Source of the DNA: Peribacillus asahii
Lineage (GTDB): Bacteria > Bacillota > Bacilli > Bacillales > DSM-1321
Direction of reading: 5' to 3'
Assembly: GCF_004006295.1 (NCBI RefSeq)
Contig: NZ_CP026095.1
Span: 2,404,001 to 2,468,000, forward strand
Length of the DNA: 64,000 nt
Shown here: in pieces, positions 41,241 through 50,377 of the stretch
Position numbering within the stretch: the stretch's first letter is position 1
Layout: every line of letters begins with the position of its first letter
The notes under the pieces: generated by a model
The model's database searches: none
What the model was told of the DNA's origin: nothing
What the model saw: the letters and a program-made list of their open reading frames with translations, nothing else
Program-made: the position numbers and the translations under genes

Positions 41241-43628
41241 ATGGGCATCTTTCGTTCTATCTTTACTAACATATTATCTCTATTTGCTCAAGTATTTAAA
41301 ATTCAACAACATTGGATATGGGAAGTCTTAAGTTTATTGATGAGTATTGTGGCTATCGGACTTTTGATATGGGGATTAATTGCCCTATTTTCACATAAGG
41401 AAGAAGCTATTACAAACAAATATAAACGAATCATATATAACGTTTCTTTTTATTCTTTAGTAGGATTACAAATTGGCTTTCTTTTATTTTTTATGGGCTT
41501 TATTGGGATAAGTATCTTGGTTATCGGACTTTTAATTTTGGGATTGGTTGCCCTATTTTCACATAAAGAAGAAACCATTATAAACAAATATAAACGCATA
41601 TTGTATAGCGTTTCTTTTTATTCTTTAGTAGGGTTACAAATTGTCCTTCTCTTATTTTTTATAAGTCGGATTGGAATTACCATTTATATCGCAAGTTCCG
41701 ATTCCAAACTAAAGGATTACACTTTTGATGCTCAAGCACTGCAATATGAATTAACGAATATTTTTATCTACGATCAAAAAGGAAATCCAGTATATAAAGT
41801 CGTTCATAATAGTACCAACAGAGATGTTGTGACGTTAGATGAAATGCCTACTCAACTACAACGTGCGTTTGTGGATGTTGAAGACAAACAATTCTATCAA
41901 CACATCGGTGTATCCATTGAAGGATACATTCGTGCCTTTTTTTATGAAATGATTCGTCCATCACAAAAAATGCACGGAGGAAGTACCATTACACAACAAT
42001 TGATTAAAAATGTGAACGGGGACATATACAATAGAAATGTCTTACACAAATTTCAAGAAGCCCTTTTATCCATCATTATCGAGAGCAAATATAGCAAAGA
42101 AGAAATTCTCGAAATGTATTTAAATCGGATTTATTTAGGAGAAGGCGTATATGGGGTAGGTACAGCTGCGAGACAATATTTTAATAAAAACGTTTATGAT
42201 TTAACCTTAGTTGAAAGTGCGTATTTAGCTGGTTTACCAAAAGCACCTTCTACATATACAGAAGACTTAAAAGCAGGAAATCAACGTAAAAATATTGTCT
42301 TGCAAGCAATGAAAGAGAATGAAACCATCACAGAAAACCAATATCAAAAAGCGGTACAACAAACCGTTGTATTGAAACAAGCCAAGACCAAACAGACTTC
42401 TGCTTTAGATTCATATGTTGATTATGTATTAAAAGAAGCAAAAGAAGATTATGAACTGAGTGATAAAGATTTACAAAGTAACGGGTATCATATTTATACG
42501 TATTTAGATACTGAATTTCAACAGCATATGTACCAAACGGCTCAATCTTTTTCTTACAAAGACGATCGAGAATCCAAAGACAAAAAAGTGCAAGTAGGGA
42601 TAGCTGCTGTCGATAACGACAATGGAAACATCATTGCTTTATATGGAGGACGGGATTTTGTCAGAGGATATTTAAATCGTTCGTATCAGTATTATCAACC
42701 AGGTTCTATTATTAAACCACTTGTTGTGTATGCACCTGCTTTGGAAACAGGAAAATGGAATGCACAATCCGCCGTCGTTGATGAAAAAACAAATTTTAAC
42801 GGCTATTCTCCTAAAAATGCAGGAGAAAAATATGGAGGCAAAATCACACTAGAACAAGCCATAATTCGTTCAGCCAACATCCCTGCTGTTGCAGTATTTC
42901 AAGACATCGGCATAAAAACTGGTGTAAAAGTATTAGAAAAAATGAACATCGAGATACAAGGAAAAGACAAACAGTTACACTTGGCATTAGGCGGAATGGA
43001 AAAAGGGGTTACCCCTATTCAAATGGCACAATCGTATGCTGTCTTTCCTAACTACGGATACTTTAAACCAGCGAAAGCCATTAAGTTGATCAAAAATAAA
43101 AACGGAGAGTTCGTTCAAAAGAAGGAACAAGCCGAAATAAAAGGTATCGATGTTTTTACATCAGAAACCGCTTATCATATGACTGAAATGTTGCAAAAAG
43201 TCATAACCGAGCCAAATGGAACAGGAAAGAACGCTAAAATTGGTGTTCCTGTTGCAGGAAAAACAGGTACAACGGAAGAAGAAGGAACAAATGGAGGAAT
43301 TCGAGATGCTTGGTTTGTTGGGTATACACCAAATGTGACGATGTCCGTCCATTTAGGGTTTGATCAACCAGGTAAGACCCTCTATCTAACGACTTCAGGT
43401 GGCGATAATCCAGCTACCTTATTTGCTCGTATTATGAAAGAATCACGTAAAAATACGGCTTCGGTTGCTTTTCAAAAACCACAAAGCGTGAAAGAAATAG
43501 AAGAAAGAACAGCAAAAGAAGCGGAAAATACAAGCCTTATACAAGATTCAAAAAAGAAATTATCTGAAATGAAATCTTCTATCGCTTCCTTTTTCGAACG
43601 TTTCGTTCAAAACATTAAAACAGAGTAA
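41241..43628 (+). CDS. Class A penicillin-binding protein (PBP1-type), 795 aa
   Basis: Bifunctional peptidoglycan synthase on the outer face of the membrane. The glycosyltransferase domain has VDVEDKQFYQHIGVSIEGYI, HGGSTITQQLIKNV and LEMYLNRIYLGEGVYGVGTA. The transpeptidase has PGSIIKPLVVYAP (nucleophile serine), RSANIPAV and KTGTT. The N-terminus is unusual: the segment of residues 35-90 (about two helices plus SHKEEAITNKYKRI) is repeated at 91-146, giving about twice the usual membrane part. The ribosome site AAAGGAG is about 14 bases from the ATG, longer than ideal. Confidence 0.93.
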   Translation: MGIFRSIFTNILSLFAQVFKIQQHWIWEVLSLLMSIVAIGLLIWGLIALFSHKEEAITNKYKRIIYNVSFYSLVGLQIGFLLFFMGFIGISILVIGLLILGLVALFSHKEETIINKYKRILYSVSFYSLVGLQIVLLLFFISRIGITIYIASSDSKLKDYTFDAQALQYELTNIFIYDQKGNPVYKVVHNSTNRDVVTLDEMPTQLQRAFVDVEDKQFYQHIGVSIEGYIRAFFYEMIRPSQKMHGGSTITQQLIKNVNGDIYNRNVLHKFQEALLSIIIESKYSKEEILEMYLNRIYLGEGVYGVGTAARQYFNKNVYDLTLVESAYLAGLPKAPSTYTEDLKAGNQRKNIVLQAMKENETITENQYQKAVQQTVVLKQAKTKQTSALDSYVDYVLKEAKEDYELSDKDLQSNGYHIYTYLDTEFQQHMYQTAQSFSYKDDRESKDKKVQVGIAAVDNDNGNIIALYGGRDFVRGYLNRSYQYYQPGSIIKPLVVYAPALETGKWNAQSAVVDEKTNFNGYSPKNAGEKYGGKITLEQAIIRSANIPAVAVFQDIGIKTGVKVLEKMNIEIQGKDKQLHLALGGMEKGVTPIQMAQSYAVFPNYGYFKPAKAIKLIKNKNGEFVQKKEQAEIKGIDVFTSETAYHMTEMLQKVITEPNGTGKNAKIGVPVAGKTGTTEEEGTNGGIRDAWFVGYTPNVTMSVHLGFDQPGKTLYLTTSGGDNPATLFARIMKESRKNTASVAFQKPQSVKEIEERTAKEAENTSLIQDSKKKLSEMKSSIASFFERFVQNIKTE
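41343..41678 (+). repeat. In-frame tandem duplication inside the PBP gene
   Basis: Units 41343-41510 and 41511-41678 are each 168 bp and differ by scattered substitutions. The protein copies share IGLLI-GL-ALFSHKEE, NKYKRI and VSFYSLVGLQI. The divergence shows it is not an assembly artefact. Confidence 0.85.
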
Positions 43629-43659
43629 CTAGATAAAAATAGCAGATCATACGTCTGCT

Positions 43660-43709
43660 GTCAGACTGTAGACAAACTCAATGAAAATCGAGTTTGCTTA
43701 CAGTCTGAC
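43660..43709 (+). terminator. Terminator of the PBP gene
   Basis: GTCAGACTGTAGACAAACTC and GAGTTTGCTTACAGTCTGAC pair over about 20 bp with one mismatch. The U-tract is poor (CATTCC), so termination efficiency is uncertain. Confidence 0.6.
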
Positions 43710-43769
43710 ATTCCAATAGGAATCTATATACCTCTTTCAAAAAATGAAGTAAGGAATCTAATGCCTCAT

Positions 43770-43920
43770 TGGTATGCGATACTTTAAACTTTTTCTGTAA
43801 GGCTTCCCCTTATCTAAAAATACTTGAACTTGACTTTCCCCTCTGGAAACATCCAGATCAACTACTGGATTCATTATTTATCTCTTCCTCTCTCAAATTA
43901 CCTACCAGTAACCCCTAACC
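43770..43920 (-). pseudogene. IS110 type 1 fragment (transposase start and part of the upstream DNA)
   Basis: The minus strand keeps the first 25 or so codons of a type 1 transposase (MNPVVDLDVSRGESQVQVFL), the upstream AGAGGAAGAGATAAAT and GGGGTTACTGG of the candidate RNA gene, and then ends. Both ends are lost. The rest of 43629-44153 holds only the PBP terminator. Confidence 0.75.
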
Positions 43921-44153
43921 ATTTGGAGGAAAACGGCGGAAACGATGTATTCGTAAACGGGAATAACTCGCTGATTGTGCAAAACCACTTGCATCAAAAC
44001 ATGCATAACGGGATCTTTGTATGAAGTATGATTAAAACTTTGGTTTCTTTTTGGTTATTTGACTGTACTACGTACGTGAAGCCAAATGGTTACTTTCTCG
44101 AATATCGTTCCTGTAATTATAAAGTGACTAGTTAATAAGAATAAACGAAATGT

Positions 44154-45533
44154 TCATCCCCCTTCACCCCACCTCTGCAATTTCTTCAATAGTGTAGTAT
44201 GATGAACACCTAGTTCTTTTGCTGCTTTTCTAATAGAGTTATTTCTATTGATGGCTTCTTCTACAATCATTTTTTCATAGTTTTCAATTTGGTTTTTCAA
44301 GTTTTTAGGAAAAAGTTTGTATGCAGAATGAAAAATATGTCGAGGCAAGTGCTCGGGTTTGATGATCACCTCTGGAATCGAGACAATTAAGCTTTCCATG
44401 ATGTTCTTTAATTCACGGATATTCCCTGGCCAATGGTAATCTTGCAAAACTTGTTTCGTCTTCGGTAGAAGTTCCTTTTCAATTCGGTATTGCTCTTTAA
44501 AATTATAGAAGAAGTGATCAATTAATACATCGATGTCTCCTAGTCTTTCCCTTAGTGGGGGAACTTCAATTTGAACGACAGCTATTCTATAAAATAAATC
44601 CTCTCGAAATTCTCCAGCATGCATTTTTTTCTCTAAATCTCGATTGGTAGCCGAAATAATACGTATATCAATTTTCTTTGATTTATTGCTCCCTATTCTC
44701 TGTACCTTTTTATCTTGTATCACTCGTAAAAGCTTAGCCTGAAGCGGTAATGGCATTTCACCAATCTCATCCAACAAGAATGTTCCACCATCTGCTAACT
44801 CCAACAAGCCCATTTTCCCTTCTTTCTTTGAACCAGTAAATGCTCCCCCTTCATATCCAAAAAGCTCAGATTCCAAAAGGGCTTCAGGGATGGCCGCACA
44901 ATTGACTTTTATTAGCGGCTTTTTGTGACGGTCACTCATATGATGAATCAGATTAACAATCTCCTCCTTACCCGCTCCAGAAGGTCCCGTAATAAGAATA
45001 CTTGTTGGAAAAGGAGCTACTTGTTCCACTTTTTGAACAATTTCCTTCATCTGTGGACTATTAAACAGAAATTGAGACTTCTGTTCTCCTACAAAATCGA
45101 ATGTAAAACGATGGTTGTTAAGTTTAGAAATCGTTTCAACACGTTCTAAATCATTTTTTAATTGGTTTAAATAAGTTATATCACGAACGCTGGAAACAAC
45201 CATTTCAATGTTTCCATCCTGATTAAAGACAGGTCTCCCTGTCACAATGACATCCTTTTTTCTACCTAATTTTTGCATTATTGAAAGAGTTTTTTTCTGT
45301 TCTAAAACCATTAATGATGCAGACTGATCAATATACCCTTCGTTTATTAAATCCCCCATGTACCTGCCTACAAGATCCTTTCGCTTAAAGCCAGATAATT
45401 TTTCATAAGCAGCATTAACATAGAGCGTGATTCCTTCTGGATTCACAATATAAATTCCATCAGGAACAAATTCAAGAACGGTTAATAATCTTTGTATAAC
45501 GACGGAGGATGGATATTGAATTAAAAGGTTCAT
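44154..45533 (-). CDS. Sigma-54-dependent transcription activator (PAS-AAA-HTH)
   Basis: 459 residues. The N-terminal PAS domain reads LEFVPDGIYIVNPEGITLYV NAAYEKLSGF. The sigma54_activat AAA domain has Walker A ITGPSGAGKEEIV, the loop ELFGYEGGAFTGSKKEGKMG, Walker B GGTFLLDEIGEMPLPLQAKL and the sensor ATNRDLEKKM. The Fis-type helix-turn-helix at the end is IRKAAKELGVHHTTLLKKLQ. The sigma-54 contact loop is GAFTGS instead of the canonical GAFTGA. I start at MNLLIQYPSS, with AGGTGAGG upstream. It diverges from the lactonase operon and probably activates its -24/-12 promoter. Confidence 0.92.
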   Translation of the reverse strand: MNLLIQYPSSVVIQRLLTVLEFVPDGIYIVNPEGITLYVNAAYEKLSGFKRKDLVGRYMGDLINEGYIDQSASLMVLEQKKTLSIMQKLGRKKDVIVTGRPVFNQDGNIEMVVSSVRDITYLNQLKNDLERVETISKLNNHRFTFDFVGEQKSQFLFNSPQMKEIVQKVEQVAPFPTSILITGPSGAGKEEIVNLIHHMSDRHKKPLIKVNCAAIPEALLESELFGYEGGAFTGSKKEGKMGLLELADGGTFLLDEIGEMPLPLQAKLLRVIQDKKVQRIGSNKSKKIDIRIISATNRDLEKKMHAGEFREDLFYRIAVVQIEVPPLRERLGDIDVLIDHFFYNFKEQYRIEKELLPKTKQVLQDYHWPGNIRELKNIMESLIVSIPEVIIKPEHLPRHIFHSAYKLFPKNLKNQIENYEKMIVEEAINRNNSIRKAAKELGVHHTTLLKKLQRWGEGG

Positions 45534-45686
45534 TTTCCTCACCTCTCCCTTTTGTGGTGAATTTTTTCTATCTAGCAAAGAAAATTGTAACCACTTTCCA
45601 CATCTCCATATACATAATTTAACATATTAGTATGAAAATTTTCACCAATTTCGAACTATCGGAATGGGACAAGGCTTTAAGTAGAC

Positions 45687-45704
45687 TTGGCATAGTTTTT
45701 GCAT
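45687..45704 (+). promoter_or_regulatory. Sigma-54 (-24/-12) promoter of the lactonase operon
   Basis: TTGGCATAGTTTTTGCAT carries the invariant GG and GC with the required 10-bp spacing (consensus TGGCAC-N5-TTGCA). It lies about 105 bp before the lactonase start. A palindrome GAAAATTTTC about 50 bp upstream could belong to an activator site. Confidence 0.88.
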
Positions 45705-45810
45705 TATTACATGTAAGGAAAAGAGGAGGCCTAACAAAAGACTTTTTATTCATGGTCAATGAATTTTAAATGCTAAATGTTATTCATTTTAATCTATAGG
45801 GGGAATCTCA

Positions 45811-46659
45811 ATGGCAAATATTATTCAACCAACTCCAAAACTTTATGTATTGGATACAGGAACAATGAAAATGAACAAAAATTATATGATAGCCATGCAC
45901 AATCCAGCAAGTATTGATACTCCAAATCCACCTGCTGAGTTTGTAGAATTTCCAGTTTATGCAGTATTAATTGATCATCCAGAAGGGAAAATTCTATTTG
46001 ACACTGGCTGTAACCCAGAAGGTATGGAAAAAAATGGACGATGGCCTGAAGGAGTTCAAAAGCTCTTCCCTTCCTTTCAAGATGAGTCATGCTATCTGAT
46101 TAATCGTTTAGAGCAATTAAATACGCGTCCTGAAGATATTAAATATGTGGTTGCTTCCCACCTTCATCTTGATCATGCTGGTTGCTCAGAATTATTTACA
46201 AACGCTACCATTATCGTTCATGATACGGAGCTCTCTAATACAATGAAGCAGTATGCGATGACAAAAGACATGGGTGCCTATATATGGGCGGATGTGAATG
46301 CCTGGATAAATAATGGGCTAAAGTGGAAGACAGTTATGCCGCATGAAGATGAATTAGAGCTTGCAAAAGGTGTAAAAATATTAAACTTCGGACCTGGACA
46401 TGCCTGGGGACTACTTGGATTACATGTTCAATTACCTGGTGCAGGCGGAATTATTTTAGCCTCCGATGCGGTATACACATCTGAAAGCTACGGTCCACCA
46501 GTTAAAATGCCAGGAATTATCTATGATTCTCTTGGATATTTAAACGCAGTAGAAAAAATTAGAAAATATGCAGAACGAACAAAGTCCCAAGTCTGGTTTG
46601 GTCATGATTCTGAGCAGTTTAGGAAGTTTATTAAATCAACGGACGGGTTTTATGAATAA
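45811..46659 (+). CDS. Metallo-beta-lactamase-fold lactonase (BlcC/AttM type)
   Basis: 282 residues. The two-metal site is seen as H117-L-H119-L-D121-H122 in ASHLHLDHAG, the later GPGHAWGLLG histidine, LASDAVY aspartate and the C-terminal WFGHDSEQ histidine. It is closest in type to the AttM/BlcC lactonases, which open gamma-butyrolactone to 4-hydroxybutyrate and can also hydrolyse N-acyl homoserine lactones. The two dehydrogenase genes downstream favour the first, catabolic role. The ribosome site GGGGGAATC is adequate. Confidence 0.85.
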   Translation: MANIIQPTPKLYVLDTGTMKMNKNYMIAMHNPASIDTPNPPAEFVEFPVYAVLIDHPEGKILFDTGCNPEGMEKNGRWPEGVQKLFPSFQDESCYLINRLEQLNTRPEDIKYVVASHLHLDHAGCSELFTNATIIVHDTELSNTMKQYAMTKDMGAYIWADVNAWINNGLKWKTVMPHEDELELAKGVKILNFGPGHAWGLLGLHVQLPGAGGIILASDAVYTSESYGPPVKMPGIIYDSLGYLNAVEKIRKYAERTKSQVWFGHDSEQFRKFIKSTDGFYE

Positions 46660-46678
46660 TACGAAGTAAAGATTCAAC

Positions 46679-46724
46679 TAGTCTCATGTCATGCTATCGA
46701 CTATGTTTCATGAGACTACTTTTC
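46679..46724 (+). terminator. Intra-operon terminator-like hairpin
   Basis: AGTCTCATG and CATGAGACT pair around a 20-nt loop and precede ACTTTTC. It may lower expression of the two downstream dehydrogenases relative to the lactonase. Confidence 0.6.
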
Positions 46725-46766
46725 TAGATTTCATTTTTGGCGTAAGGAAATGGAGGTACTATCGAC

Positions 46767-47757
46767 TTGATTAATGTAGATACATTATATTTTGGTTCAT
46801 TTATTAATGGTCATGAGAGAAAGAAAGATGGCAGAAAGGATTTAACGGTATGTAACCCCTATAACAATGAAGTCATTGGAAGAATATCATGCGCAACAGC
46901 GGATGATGTAAAAGATGCTGTCGATACCGCACATCGTGTTTTTCAGGATACGATGAAAAAAATGCCCGCATATGAACGCTCTGAAATTTTACGAAAAACG
47001 GCGGATCTATTAGAAAGTAAAGCTGAAGCATTTGCCGAATTACTTTCCTTAGAAGCTGGTAAACCAATTCGTGAAAGCAGAGGCGAAGTAGCACGGGCCG
47101 TCCAAGTTTTGCGCTTTGCATCTGAAGGAGCCAAGTCTATTTATGGAGAACAGATTCCTATATGCTGGGCAGGCATGTGTTTCGGCACAACGAATCTACG
47201 TGCAAGAAAATGTATATGAACAGTTTATAGATAAACTCGTTGCAAAAGTAAAAGCACTAAAAACAGGAAATCCACTGGATGAATCGACAGATATGGGACC
47301 CATGATTACAGAAGAAGCAGCCAAACGAGCTGAATTATGGATTAAAGAAGCTGCTGCACAAGGCGCTACAGTATTAACCGGCGGCAATCGTCATAGAGCT
47401 ATGCTTGAGCCAACCGTCATAGTTGATGTGACACACGAAATGAAAGTTGTTTGTTTAGAAGTCTTTGCACCCATCGTGACTGTAATGCGATTTTCGAAAG
47501 AAGAAGAAGTCATTGAACATGCAAATGATACTGATTTAGGATTACATGCAGGTGTCTTTACTTCGGATATAAACAGAGCACTACGGGTAGCAGATGCAAT
47601 TGAAACAGGCGGTGTTTGGGTCAACGAAGTTTCAGTTCGCCGCTATGACCATATTCCTTATGGCGGTGTGAAAAATAGCGGCATTGGTAAAGAAGGCGTT
47701 AAATATGCGATTGAGGATATGACAGATACAAAGTTTTTAGGGATTAAACTATTGTAA
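46767..47757 (+). pseudogene. Succinate-semialdehyde-type aldehyde dehydrogenase with internal deletion
   Basis: The first frame (from a TTG with GGAGGT upstream) gives the normal start of an aldehyde dehydrogenase up to GAKSIYGEQIP near 47155. The sequence then jumps, with a frame change, to FLYAGQACVSAQRIYVQENV and continues to the natural end KFLGIKLL. About 150 residues are missing, including the NAD-binding loop and the catalytic glutamate region; the catalytic cysteine (GQACVSA) remains. With no cofactor site the product cannot work. By position it was the BlcA/AttK-like enzyme that oxidises succinic semialdehyde to succinate. Confidence 0.88.
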
Positions 47758-47812
47758 GTACTCATATTCTGACTGATTAACTTTAATGAATTCTATTTGA
47801 GGGGTTGATGAT

Positions 47813-48937
47813 ATGAAAGTACGCTCTGCTGTATTACGTGAATTAGGAGTGGCCACACCTTATGCAAAGAGCCGTCCCATTAAGATTGAAACGCTAGAGC
47901 TAGATTCCCCAAAGCATGAAGAGGTTTTAGTTCAGATTAAGGCAGCTAGTCTCTGTCACTCCGATTTATCTGTCATAAATGGAAGCAGACCTAGACCGCT
48001 GCCTATGGCATTAGGACATGAAGCTTCAGGTATTGTAGTAGAAGTCGGAGATGGTGTCACAGATTTAGAGTCAGGTGATCATGTTGTTTGTGTATTTGTT
48101 CCTAGCTGCGGGCACTGTATCCCATGTAAAGAAGGACGTCCTGCGCTATGTGAACCTGGTGCAGCATCGAATACCGAAGGAACATTAATTAGCGGAGGAA
48201 TACGATTGCATACAGATGCAGAAGATGTCAATCATCATGTCGGTGTATCCGCCTTTTCAGAATATTCAGTTGTATCAAGGAATTCGTTAATAAAAGTAGA
48301 AAAAGATATCCCTTTTGAAAAGCTTGCCCTTTTCGGCTGTGCAGTTATTACTGGAGTCGGTGCAGTTGTTAATACAGCTAATATCAAATTGGGAAGTACA
48401 GTCGCAATTGTCGGGCTTGGAGGCATTGGATTAAGTGCCCTTCTTGGCGCAGCAGCTGCAGGTGCCAGCAGAGTTATTGCAGTAGACATTAATGAAACTA
48501 AATTAAAGCAAGCAAGAGAGTTAGGAGCAACAGATACATTCAACTCAAAAGATCCTGACATAGTAAAGCTTATTCGAGAAGCAACCGGCGGAGGACTTGA
48601 TTATGTATTTGAAACTGCTGGTGTTGTCCCTGCAATGGAAGTTGCCTACCGAATAACAAAACGAGGTGGAACTACTGTTACAACAGGACTTCCACATCCA
48701 GAACATCATTTTTCATTCCCTTATGTCAGCTTAACAGCGGAAGAAAGAACTTTAAAAGGTTCCTACGTTGGTAGTTGTGTTCCAGATAGAGATATCCCTA
48801 ACTTTATCAATCTATTTAAACAAAATCGTTTGCCAGTTGATAAATTAGTGACAGATTTTATTTCGTTGGATGAAATTAATGAAGGATTTGATAAGTTAGC
48901 AAAGGGTGATTCCTCAAGGATTATTATTAGGTTTTAG
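47813..48937 (+). CDS. Zinc-dependent alcohol dehydrogenase (BlcB/AttL-like)
   Basis: 374 residues, medium-chain dehydrogenase family. Catalytic zinc ligands are C48 (ASLCHSD) and the GHE histidine near 70. The structural zinc lobe is CGHCIPCKEGRPALC. The Rossmann motif is VAIVGLGGIGLSALLGAAAA. In the Agrobacterium blc operon the equivalent enzyme oxidises 4-hydroxybutyrate to succinic semialdehyde. It follows the broken aldehyde dehydrogenase by 55 bp and has GAGGGG before the ATG. The substrate is inferred from context only. Confidence 0.88.
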   Translation: MKVRSAVLRELGVATPYAKSRPIKIETLELDSPKHEEVLVQIKAASLCHSDLSVINGSRPRPLPMALGHEASGIVVEVGDGVTDLESGDHVVCVFVPSCGHCIPCKEGRPALCEPGAASNTEGTLISGGIRLHTDAEDVNHHVGVSAFSEYSVVSRNSLIKVEKDIPFEKLALFGCAVITGVGAVVNTANIKLGSTVAIVGLGGIGLSALLGAAAAGASRVIAVDINETKLKQARELGATDTFNSKDPDIVKLIREATGGGLDYVFETAGVVPAMEVAYRITKRGGTTVTTGLPHPEHHFSFPYVSLTAEERTLKGSYVGSCVPDRDIPNFINLFKQNRLPVDKLVTDFISLDEINEGFDKLAKGDSSRIIIRF

Positions 48938-49029
48938 GTTGTAATATTATTAATGATAAATTTTCGGAGGTGTTCCTATTAATGAGTCCACCTCCTTATC
49001 AATATTAAACTGGACTATGTGGTTCAATC

Positions 49030-49305
49030 GGTTCTGGTGCAAAAATTTCAAAATATCTGCAGGTAATCTCCCAAACTTGGACATACTGATACTAGTACTC
49101 TAAAAAAGGATGTGGTCAGTATGGAAAAGCAAAATCTATTCAAGTGGAAACATTATATTTTATTAACCGTGAGATGGTACCTGCGGTACAACCTCAGTTT
49201 TCGTGATTTAGTCGAAATGATGGAAGAACGCGGACTATCTATTGCTCATACACCCCATTAGGAATCTATATATCTTTCAAATAAATGCAGTCTTTGCACC
49301 AGAAC
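49030..49305 (+). mobile_element. IS6-family (IS240-like) remnant with both ends
   Basis: Terminal repeats GGTTCTGGTGCAAA and TTTGCACCAGAAC bound 276 bp. Inside, 49121-49261 encodes the first 46 codons of the transposase (MEKQNLFKWKHY, LLTVRWYLRYNLSFRDLVEM MEERGLSIAHT), lacking a few residues after KHY. The rest of the gene is deleted. Ends intact and gene gone: it could only be moved by a transposase supplied elsewhere. Confidence 0.85.
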
Positions 49306-49359
49306 AAAATGGAGTAATAAGAAAGGGAAAGAGTAAAATTTCACTCTTTCCCTCAACAA

Positions 49360-50079
49360 TTATGCTGTTTGTTTTGTTTCACTTTCTTTAGCATTGCTTT
49401 GATTTTTAAAATAACCTGCTGCAAGTATCATGACTGTTACGATAGCTAGAATTGCATACGACATAACCCCATGTGGAATATCAACCAGACTATTTAAACT
49501 TTTATCTTTTAAAATCATCTCTCCTGCTGTCCAAGAAAGAATCCCGGCACCCGCATATGCAATCCAGGAGTATTTTTCCATAGCTTTAACAATAAATTTT
49601 GAGCCAAAAATCATGATAGGAATACTAATAATTACACCAAGAGCGATCATCCCGATATGACCATGAGCAGCCCCTGCTACAGCGACTACGTTATCCAAGC
49701 TCATAACAGCATCTGCAATAATAATTGTTTGAATGGCTTTGGATAGACTATTATGTGACTTAATATCTGTATCCTCTTCACCTTCAACCAATACCTTGTA
49801 CGCAATCCAGAGAAGAAGGGCACCACCGATAAGATTTACGTATGGGATTTGCAGTAGGTATACAATAATTGCTGCGAATCCAATTCGCAAAATAACAGCT
49901 CCTGCTGTTCCCCAGAAAATGGCTTTATTTTGTAATTCTTTGGGCAGATTTCTTGTTGCCATCGCAATTACTACTGCATTATCCCCTGAAAGGATGATAT
50001 CAATTAGTATAATTTTAAGTAATGCGATTAGCGCTCCCGATGAAACAGCAACAGCAAGTGTTAGAAATAAGTTTTCCAT
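49360..50079 (-). CDS. TerC-family membrane protein (YjbE/YkoY type)
   Basis: 239 residues with about seven membrane segments. The two family motifs with paired aspartates are LIDIILSGDNAVVIAMA near residue 30 and ADAVMSLDNVVAVAGAA near residue 125. TerC-type proteins export or insert metals, notably manganese, often to load exported enzymes. No yybP-ykoY riboswitch is visible upstream; instead a 15-bp palindrome overlaps the -10 region. The ribosome site AAGGAGAAATG is good. Confidence 0.9.
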   Translation of the reverse strand: MENLFLTLAVAVSSGALIALLKIILIDIILSGDNAVVIAMATRNLPKELQNKAIFWGTAGAVILRIGFAAIIVYLLQIPYVNLIGGALLLWIAYKVLVEGEEDTDIKSHNSLSKAIQTIIIADAVMSLDNVVAVAGAAHGHIGMIALGVIISIPIMIFGSKFIVKAMEKYSWIAYAGAGILSWTAGEMILKDKSLNSLVDIPHGVMSYAILAIVTVMILAAGYFKNQSNAKESETKQTA

Positions 50080-50106
50080 GTTTGTTCATTTCTCCTTTTT
50101 ATTAAG

Positions 50107-50121
50107 CAGGTATTATACCTG
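50107..50121. promoter_or_regulatory. Operator-like palindrome over the TerC -10 region
   Basis: CAGGTATTATACCTG is a perfect palindrome around one central base, and its minus strand contains TATAAT. It is about 28 bp before the TerC start codon, so a repressor bound here would block the promoter. Confidence 0.5.
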
Positions 50122-50146
50122 TAAACCATATAATGATATTTAAAGT

Positions 50147-50377
50147 TTATTTTGAACCGGTAGTCCATCTCACCCCCCAGTTAAAAGCTCTATCCATCTC
50201 TGTATGTCCATTGAAGTATTCCACAACTTTTTTAACACTCATTGTCTGACCGTTTGCACTTTTCAAAAGGGCAATGGTACACATCCCTCTTCCATTTTGG
50301 TGTGCGTCTAGTTGTACCACAATATCTGGTCCATTTTGTTGGTCTAACGTCATCATTGATACGAAGATTCTTTTCAC
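50147..50377 (-). CDS. Doubtful small open frame, 76 aa
   Basis: The frame begins with GTG (MKRIFVSMMTLDQQNGPDIV), without a clear ribosome site, and ends RAFNWGVRWTTGSK. Composition is plausible for a soluble protein but no family is recognised. It could be a fragment of a longer gene. It ends 25 bp before the TerC operator palindrome. Confidence 0.3.
   Translation of the reverse strand: MKRIFVSMMTLDQQNGPDIVVQLDAHQNGRGMCTIALLKSANGQTMSVKKVVEYFNGHTEMDRAFNWGVRWTTGSK

Noticed and set aside
49360..50160. yybP-ykoY manganese riboswitch upstream of the TerC gene
   Set aside because: The leader is too short and shows none of the conserved paired elements.
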